Below are positions 58,957 to 64,000 of a stretch of 64,000 nt of DNA, piece by piece. The translations under genes and the position numbers were made by a program. Source of the DNA: CALLMJ01 sp964493765. GTDB lineage: Bacteria; Bacteroidota; Bacteroidia; J057; CALLMJ01. Within the stretch, counting starts at the first letter, position 1. Every line of letters begins with the position of its first letter. Under the pieces are notes generated by a model. That model saw nothing but the letters and a program-made list of their open reading frames with translations. It did no database searches and was not told the origin of the DNA. The DNA is taken from assembly GCA_964493765.1 (NCBI GenBank), contig CAZBPK010000022.1:1-64000 (forward strand), read 5' to 3'.

Positions 58957-60603
58957 ATGAGCTTTTTAAAGATATTAGAGAAATACAGAACAATTTCATT
59001 CTCCGAAAGAGATAAAGGAGAACGCTTAATGCAAGCTTATTTGTTAACTGACCCACAATATGCCAGTCAATTTAAAAAAGTATGGTTATGGAATGAATTT
59101 CCAGGTAAGAACGACCTGGGGGTAGCGACACAGGTTAGCAGTAACTCATCACAATGAATATTGGGCAATACAATGCAAATGTTATCAGGAATCATCTACT
59201 ATTGATAAACCTGCTGTTGACAGTTTTCTTTCCACTTCGAGCAGGGAATTTAAAGGCGAGGATTTAAAAACCACAAAATTCACTCAACGACTTTGGATTT
59301 CCACTACCAACAAATGGAGTTCAAATGCTCTTGAAGCCATCAGTAATCAAAATCCACCTGTTACAAGAATTAATCTTCACAACCTTATTGAAGCCCCTAT
59401 TGATTGGGAGAAACTCGAACAGGGTATCCATGGCGCTAATGCAAGAACTGAAAAGAAAAAATTATATCCCCATGTTCTTGAAGTTCGCGATAAAGTTGTT
59501 GAGTATTTCAAAGATAATGAACGTGGTCGCTTGATAATGGCATGTGGTACTGGTAAAACCATAACCTCTCTCAAAATTGCCGAGAAATTTACCAACAAAA
59601 AAGGAACAATACTTTTTCTTGTGCCTTCTATTGCACTCGTTGGGCAAACCCTTCGTGAATGGACTTCGCAAGCCGATGAACCCATCAACCCAATTTGTAT
59701 TTGCTCCGACCCCGAAATAACCAAAAAGAAAAATGTAACTGACCAGGATTTAACTAGTACCATTGATTTGGCTTGGCCTGCATCTACCGATGAAAAATAT
59801 ATTCTTAAACAATTTCAACACTATAAACAAAATGGCAATAGTGGAATGACTGTCGTTTTTTCCACTTATCAATCCATTGAAGTAATTGCCAATACACAAA
59901 AAGTACTATTAAAAAACGGATTTCCTGAATTGGATTTAATTATTTGCGACGAAGCACACCGCACAACAGGTTATACCGAACCAGGCATGGATGATTCTGC
60001 CTTTGTGAAAGTGCATGATAACAATTTCATCAAAGCAAAGAGGCGTTTGTACATGACGGTTACACCTCGCTTATACAATGTTGATGCTAAGTCTCAAGCT
60101 GCCAAACTGGATATACCGCTGTGGTCAATGGACAATGAACAATATTTTGGAAAAGAAATTCACCGCATTAGTTTTGGTGAAGCCGTTGAACGTGGTTTGC
60201 TTACTGATTACAAAGTAATCATTTTAACGTTGAACGATAAAGATGTTCCGCCAGCCGTACAAAAAATGATTGCCAATGGCGAAACTGAAATTAAAACCGA
60301 TGACCTTACAAAACTAATTGGCACGGTAAACGCTTTATCCAATCAGTTTTTAGGTAACGAAGCCATTAAAGTTGAAGGCGATGAAAAACCCATGAAACGG
60401 GTCGTTGCATTTTGTGGCAATATTACTAATTCTAAAAATATAGCCGAAATCTATAATAAAGCTACTGAAAATTACCTAGAATCATTACCCTAAGAAAAAA
60501 AGCAAAAATGGTTACCGTGCAAGCCATGCACATGAACGGCACAATGGCTGCTCCGCAACGCGACCAAATGCTTACTTGGCTCAAAGAAAATACGCCGTTT
60601 TGA
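58957..60603 (+). pseudogene. Broken DEAD/DEAH helicase-nuclease of a restriction system
   Basis: Spliced across breaks the protein reads KYRTISFSERDKGERLMQAY, WLWNEFPGKNDL, then a Mrr-like nuclease core (GGSDTG ... EYWAIQCKCYQ), then an SF2 helicase with P-loop MACGTGKT and box ICDEAHRTTGY. Lesions seen: one G missing in the G run near 59120; about 7 nt missing at 59134, which removes the Ile-Asp of the DTGID nuclease motif; TAA at 60491 where homologues, as I recall them, have Gln; one A missing near 60505. The gene is cut off after WLKENTP, long before the normal end. An AGGAG Shine-Dalgarno precedes the ATG, unusual in this window. Confidence 0.8.
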
Positions 60604-60622
60604 GACTATCTCTTTAATGTTT

Positions 60623-61768
60623 TTACACTTTTGTAAGTGCAAATTCAATAGATTCTAGTAAATCTTCGGTATCTTCAATACCTACTGATAATCGTATTAA
60701 GGTATCTTTTAAACCCGCTTTTAAGCGATCCTCACGGGGGATAGATGCGTGTGTCATAGTTGCTGGATGCCCAACCAAGGATTCTACTCCACCTAAACTT
60801 TCCGCAAGAGTAAATAATTTTGCATTTTTCATAAAGTTAAATGCACTATCTAAGGAGTCACTTTTTAAAGTGAATGAAACCATACCCCCAAAGTCTTTCA
60901 TTTGCTTTTTAGCTATTTCATGATTTTTATGTTGAGCTAAACCTGGATAGAATACTTGTTCAACTTTAGAATGATTGACTAAGAAATTGGCAATAGCTGA
61001 AGCATTTTTGCAATGTTGTACCATTCTTAAATGTAGAGTTTTTAAACCTCGTTGAACTAAAAAACAATCAAAAGGACCTGGAACAGCACCGCATGAATTT
61101 TGTAAAAACGCAAGTTGTTGGTGAAGTTCGCTATGGTTTGTCATTAAACAACCCATAACTACATCAGAGTGCCCTGCTAAATATTTAGTAGCTGAATGTA
61201 CTACGATATCAGCCCCCAAATCTAAAGGATTTTGCAAAAATGGGGAGGCAAAAGTATTATCAACTACAGTAAGAATATTGAATTTTCTTGCAATTTCTAC
61301 AATTTTTTGAATATCAATGATATTTAAAAGCGGATTGGTAGGAGTTTCAACCCAAAACATTTTAGTATTAGAATTAATCATAATTTCCACTAAATCAATT
61401 TCTTGAAGAGGAATAAAATGAAACTTAATACCATAGTTAGCAAATACTTTAGTAAACAATCTAAAAGAGCCGCCGTATAGGTCATTGGTACAAATGACTT
61501 CATCACCGGGTTTAAGTAATTTCATGATAGTATCTTCGGTAGCCATACCAGAGGCAAAACATAAAGCATGATTAGCATTTTCTAATGCCGCTAAGGTAGT
61601 TTGTAAAGCTGTTCTAGTAGGATTGTGAGTTCTAGAATATTCATAGCCTTTATGCTTGCCAGGTTCTTCCTGAGCATAAGTTGAAGTTTGGTAAATAGGA
61701 GTAATTACTGCTCCTGTTAAACCTTCTGGATCATTTCCAATATGAATTGATTTTGTTCCGAATTTCAT
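60623..61768 (-). CDS. Cystathionine gamma-synthase/beta-lyase family PLP enzyme
   Basis: About 381 aa. Seen: MKFGTKSIHIGNDPEGLTGA, YEYSRTHNPTRTALQTTLA, FASGMATEDTIMKLL, VDNTFASPFLQNPLDLGAD, PLP-lysine in VHSATKYLAGHSDVVMG, ESLGGVESLVGHPATMTHAS. Classic for cystathionine gamma-synthase (metB) or cystathionine gamma/beta-lyase; these are hard to separate by eye. The ATG at 61768 is used; the TTG at 61783 is next to the stop of the phosphatase gene. Cotranscribed with the SpoIIE phosphatase gene (about 16-nt gap). Confidence 0.88.
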   Translation of the reverse strand: MKFGTKSIHIGNDPEGLTGAVITPIYQTSTYAQEEPGKHKGYEYSRTHNPTRTALQTTLAALENANHALCFASGMATEDTIMKLLKPGDEVICTNDLYGGSFRLFTKVFANYGIKFHFIPLQEIDLVEIMINSNTKMFWVETPTNPLLNIIDIQKIVEIARKFNILTVVDNTFASPFLQNPLDLGADIVVHSATKYLAGHSDVVMGCLMTNHSELHQQLAFLQNSCGAVPGPFDCFLVQRGLKTLHLRMVQHCKNASAIANFLVNHSKVEQVFYPGLAQHKNHEIAKKQMKDFGGMVSFTLKSDSLDSAFNFMKNAKLFTLAESLGGVESLVGHPATMTHASIPREDRLKAGLKDTLIRLSVGIEDTEDLLESIEFALTKV

Positions 61769-61784
61769 ATTTATATTAAACAAA

Positions 61785-64000
61785 TTATTTCACTTCAAAT
61801 CCAATTAACAGAACATCATCTGTTTGTTGTTGATTTCCTTTCCAATCATCATAAGCTTTTTCAATAATTTTGATTTGCTCCTCTAATGATAGGTTAGCAT
61901 TATTTTTAATAAGGTTTCTTAATTGCTTAGGGGTAAATTTTCTACCTTCTGGACCACCGAATTGGTCAACAATACCATCTGAACACATAAAAAATCTATC
62001 TCCATTTTCTAGTTGAATGTTTCTAGGAGTGTACATTTTATTGGCGTATTGGTCACCACCAATTGGGAAACGATCGGGTTTCATTTCAATGTATTCACCA
62101 TCTTTTTTCAAAATGTATAAAGAACGGTTTGCCCCTGCAAATTCTAACCATTTAGATTTTATATCAAATTTTACAAGCACCATATCCATACCATCATTAC
62201 TGTCTCCACCTTGTTGGCGTAATAAAACTTGAACTCTTAAGTCTAGTAATTGTAGAATTTCTGCGGGTTCATTTACTGCATTTTCTGTAATTATAGATTG
62301 TAAAGAGTTTTGCCCGAGCATACTCATTAAAGCACCGGGTACACCATGCCCTGTACAGTCTGCAACTACTAAAAATAAATTATCACCTTGTTTATCAAAG
62401 AAATAAAAATCCCCTGATACAATATCTCTAGGTTTATAAATAATAGAAATATTTAGAAAATCAGTATAGTCATTAGGAGAGGGTAAAATAGCTTCTTGGA
62501 TTCTTTTAGCGTAAATGATACTTTCATACAATTCTTCATTAATGATTTCCAATTCTTTCTTTTGTTCATTAATTTCTTGAGTTGCTTCATCAATCTTGGT
62601 AGCAAGTTCTCTATTTCTTGCTTCTAAACGCTTTAAATTGTATTGAATTAGTAACCAAATTAAAACGACCATCACTAAAAGATAAAAAATATAAGCCCAA
62701 AGGGTTCTATACCAAGGCGGAGTTATATATACGTGAATAAAGTCTGCTTCGCCAATAGTACCATCAGCAGCTTGTACCCTTACATGAAAAGTATATTGAC
62801 CTTCAGAAATACCATTTAAAACAAAAACTGATGATTTTTGCCATTCAGACCATGTCTCAATTAGCCCACCTATTTTAAATTGGTAATATAACCCGTCTCC
62901 ACTTACTAAATCATTACTTGATGCAATTAATTTTAAAACAGAGCCATAAGGTACCATTATGGATTTAGATTCTTGATTTTTAAAATCTCCTAAACCTCCA
63001 TATAAAGTTTCTTTATCATTCTCAAAAAATCTAATGCTTGTTTTTATTTTTTTAGGTTGATATTTAGATAAATTCAGCTTCATTAATTGATCAGGAAAGG
63101 CAATCCATGAAGTATTTCCATCAGTATAAAATGCAGTTGGCAATTCTTTTCTAAAACGGTTAAAGGAAATACTATCTAATAATATCTGATTATTGGATAA
63201 CTTGAAAGGCAAAATTCCCGAATTGTCATAAGTAACTAAAACGGAATTAGCTTCCCATAAATTGGATTTAGCAATTTTTAAAGCATCAAAAAGTTTAAAT
63301 TGAGTTTCATTTTCAAGTATAAAGTATCCTTTTCCTGATTCAACAATTAATTGGTTATTGACAAAATGCACAATAGCTTTTGCAGAAGGAATACCTTCTT
63401 CTTTACCATAAAACTTAGCAGTAGAAGGAGGAATAAATTTTACTAAGCCTTTATAATTGGTTCCAATCCAAATATTTCCTTTGGAATCTTTTACAATAGA
63501 GTTAGTTTCTAATGAAACATTTTCTATTAAATTTTCAATTTTATATTTACCTTCGTTAGATTGAATATTACCAGCACAATCCTGACCGGCAAACCACAAT
63601 GAATTTGCTTGAACATTCAAGTTATAAACGGGCTTTTCACTATAAATTAATTGTGTGCTCAAATCATTAACAACAGAAATCCCTAAATTGGAAGCAATAA
63701 AAAGTTTATCATTATAATTAACAATTTTCCAACTTTCAGTATTTTCTAAGCCTTTTAAAGCTATAAATCCATTTCCAGATTTTTTATAGGCACCTGTAGT
63801 TGCTGTTAAATAAAGTTCTCCCTTCCATTCAACAATGGAGGTAATTTTACCACCAATGTTGTCAATATTATAAATTTCCATAGGAAGGTTCAATAAAATT
63901 TGCGTAACTCCTTTGGAAGTAGCTACCCATAAATTTTGGTCTTTGTCAACAAATAAATTGTAAATATTATTATCAGGAATTAGGTTTCCTTTACTAATTC
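61785..64000 (-). CDS. Sensor with propeller repeats and SpoIIE-type phosphatase (partial)
   Basis: The N-terminus lies beyond the window; the frame is open to the last base (NLFVDKDQNLWVATSKGV near the edge is a Reg_prop repeat). The visible part has further propeller repeats (GNIWIGTNYKGLVKF), a Y_Y_Y-type domain (GLYYQFKIGGLIETWSEWQK), one transmembrane helix (LWAYIFYLLVMVVLIWLLIQ), a coiled coil (ATKIDEATQEINEQKKELEI), and a PP2C/SpoIIE domain with GDFYFF, VADCTGHGVPGALMSMLG and FFMCSDGIVDQ metal-binding aspartates. It likely senses a ligand in the periplasm and dephosphorylates an anti-anti-sigma factor or similar (inference). Confidence 0.88.
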   Translation of the reverse strand, partial: ISKGNLIPDNNIYNLFVDKDQNLWVATSKGVTQILLNLPMEIYNIDNIGGKITSIVEWKGELYLTATTGAYKKSGNGFIALKGLENTESWKIVNYNDKLFIASNLGISVVNDLSTQLIYSEKPVYNLNVQANSLWFAGQDCAGNIQSNEGKYKIENLIENVSLETNSIVKDSKGNIWIGTNYKGLVKFIPPSTAKFYGKEEGIPSAKAIVHFVNNQLIVESGKGYFILENETQFKLFDALKIAKSNLWEANSVLVTYDNSGILPFKLSNNQILLDSISFNRFRKELPTAFYTDGNTSWIAFPDQLMKLNLSKYQPKKIKTSIRFFENDKETLYGGLGDFKNQESKSIMVPYGSVLKLIASSNDLVSGDGLYYQFKIGGLIETWSEWQKSSVFVLNGISEGQYTFHVRVQAADGTIGEADFIHVYITPPWYRTLWAYIFYLLVMVVLIWLLIQYNLKRLEARNRELATKIDEATQEINEQKKELEIINEELYESIIYAKRIQEAILPSPNDYTDFLNISIIYKPRDIVSGDFYFFDKQGDNLFLVVADCTGHGVPGALMSMLGQNSLQSIITENAVNEPAEILQLLDLRVQVLLRQQGGDSNDGMDMVLVKFDIKSKWLEFAGANRSLYILKKDGEYIEMKPDRFPIGGDQYANKMYTPRNIQLENGDRFFMCSDGIVDQFGGPEGRKFTPKQLRNLIKNNANLSLEEQIKIIEKAYDDWKGNQQQTDDVLLIGFEVK

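Noticed and set aside
58738..59157. Short plus-strand frames between the PIN remnant and the helicase
   Set aside because: Two run through the palindromic element with no homology; the third is simply the 5' end of the helicase pseudogene before its first frameshift.
2472..60493. Reassignment of TAA to glutamine
   Set aside because: Nearly all intact genes here end in TAA and contain no internal TAA; the three cases are in genes with other lesions.

Overview
ORGANISM. The window is AT-rich and reads as a chromosome segment of a Bacteroidota bacterium, probably Cytophagales-like. Many genes are preceded by the phylum's -7 box (TAnnTTTG). There is a GldB gliding lipoprotein, a long IspG with a large central insertion, a FISUMP-type surface protein, short AtpC, many signal peptides ending in A-x-A-Q, and multidomain GNVGIGTT-type surface proteins. 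Genus cannot be fixed from the sequence alone. LAYOUT. 0-2.9 kb: a repeat copy, an intact two-gene restriction-modification system (TRM11-like DNA methyltransferase plus a CCGG-family endonuclease) and a small decayed gene. 2.9-4.4 kb: DinB-like protein and ferrochelatase. 4.4-8.9 kb (minus): three secreted or surface proteins, including one with a glycine/cysteine-rich tail. 9.0-11.3 kb: NifU-domain scaffold and IspG. 11.4-12.8 kb: accessory patch with a RibD/DHFR-like gene, a large palindrome, a helicase fragment and a repeat copy. 12.9-17.7 kb: NuoG, two DUF6935-like paralogues (one with a sigma54-like promoter), an esterase and a DUF4412 protein. 17.8-20.9 kb: a surface-protein gene built on 372-bp tandem repeats and broken twice. 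21-25.3 kb: repeat copy, RsmA, tRNA-Pro, homogentisate dioxygenase, DXS. 25.6-29.4 kb: atpDC with two glycosyltransferases. 29.4-38.0 kb (minus): GldB operon, acyl-CoA carboxylase beta subunit plus YebC, aldehyde dehydrogenase, ceramidase. 38.1-40.3 kb: repeat copy and a two-gene ATPase/putative nuclease cassette. 41.3-43.9 kb: TsdA-like dihaem cytochrome plus a beta-barrel protein whose signal peptide contains a repeat copy. 44.0-56.9 kb: lipoprotein, ABCG-type transporter, dockerin-ended surface protein, fused acyl-CoA mutase (IcmF), ankyrin/DnaJ-zinc-finger protein, PLP gamma-lyase. 57.0-60.6 kb: a defence-gene graveyard (broken HindIII-like nuclease with intact methyltransferase, PIN remnant, broken helicase-nuclease). 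60.6-64 kb: a second PLP gamma-family enzyme and a propeller/SpoIIE phosphatase that runs off the end. HOW IT FITS TOGETHER. Core metabolism (haem, MEP isoprenoids, respiration, ATP synthase, tyrosine, branched-acyl and sulfur amino-acid catabolism) is interleaved with short accessory patches. Most patches hold DNA restriction or defence genes in different stages of decay, and several are flanked by copies of one ~100-130-bp structured repeat, always on the plus strand here. The best candidates for undescribed biology are that repeat family (including its in-frame insertion into a signal peptide) and the ATPase plus ELK-motif protein pair at 38.4-40.0 kb. Several genes appear to be transcribed with almost no leader, because the -7 box lies 4-20 nt before the ATG; its TTG often mimics an alternative start, and starts were chosen accordingly.
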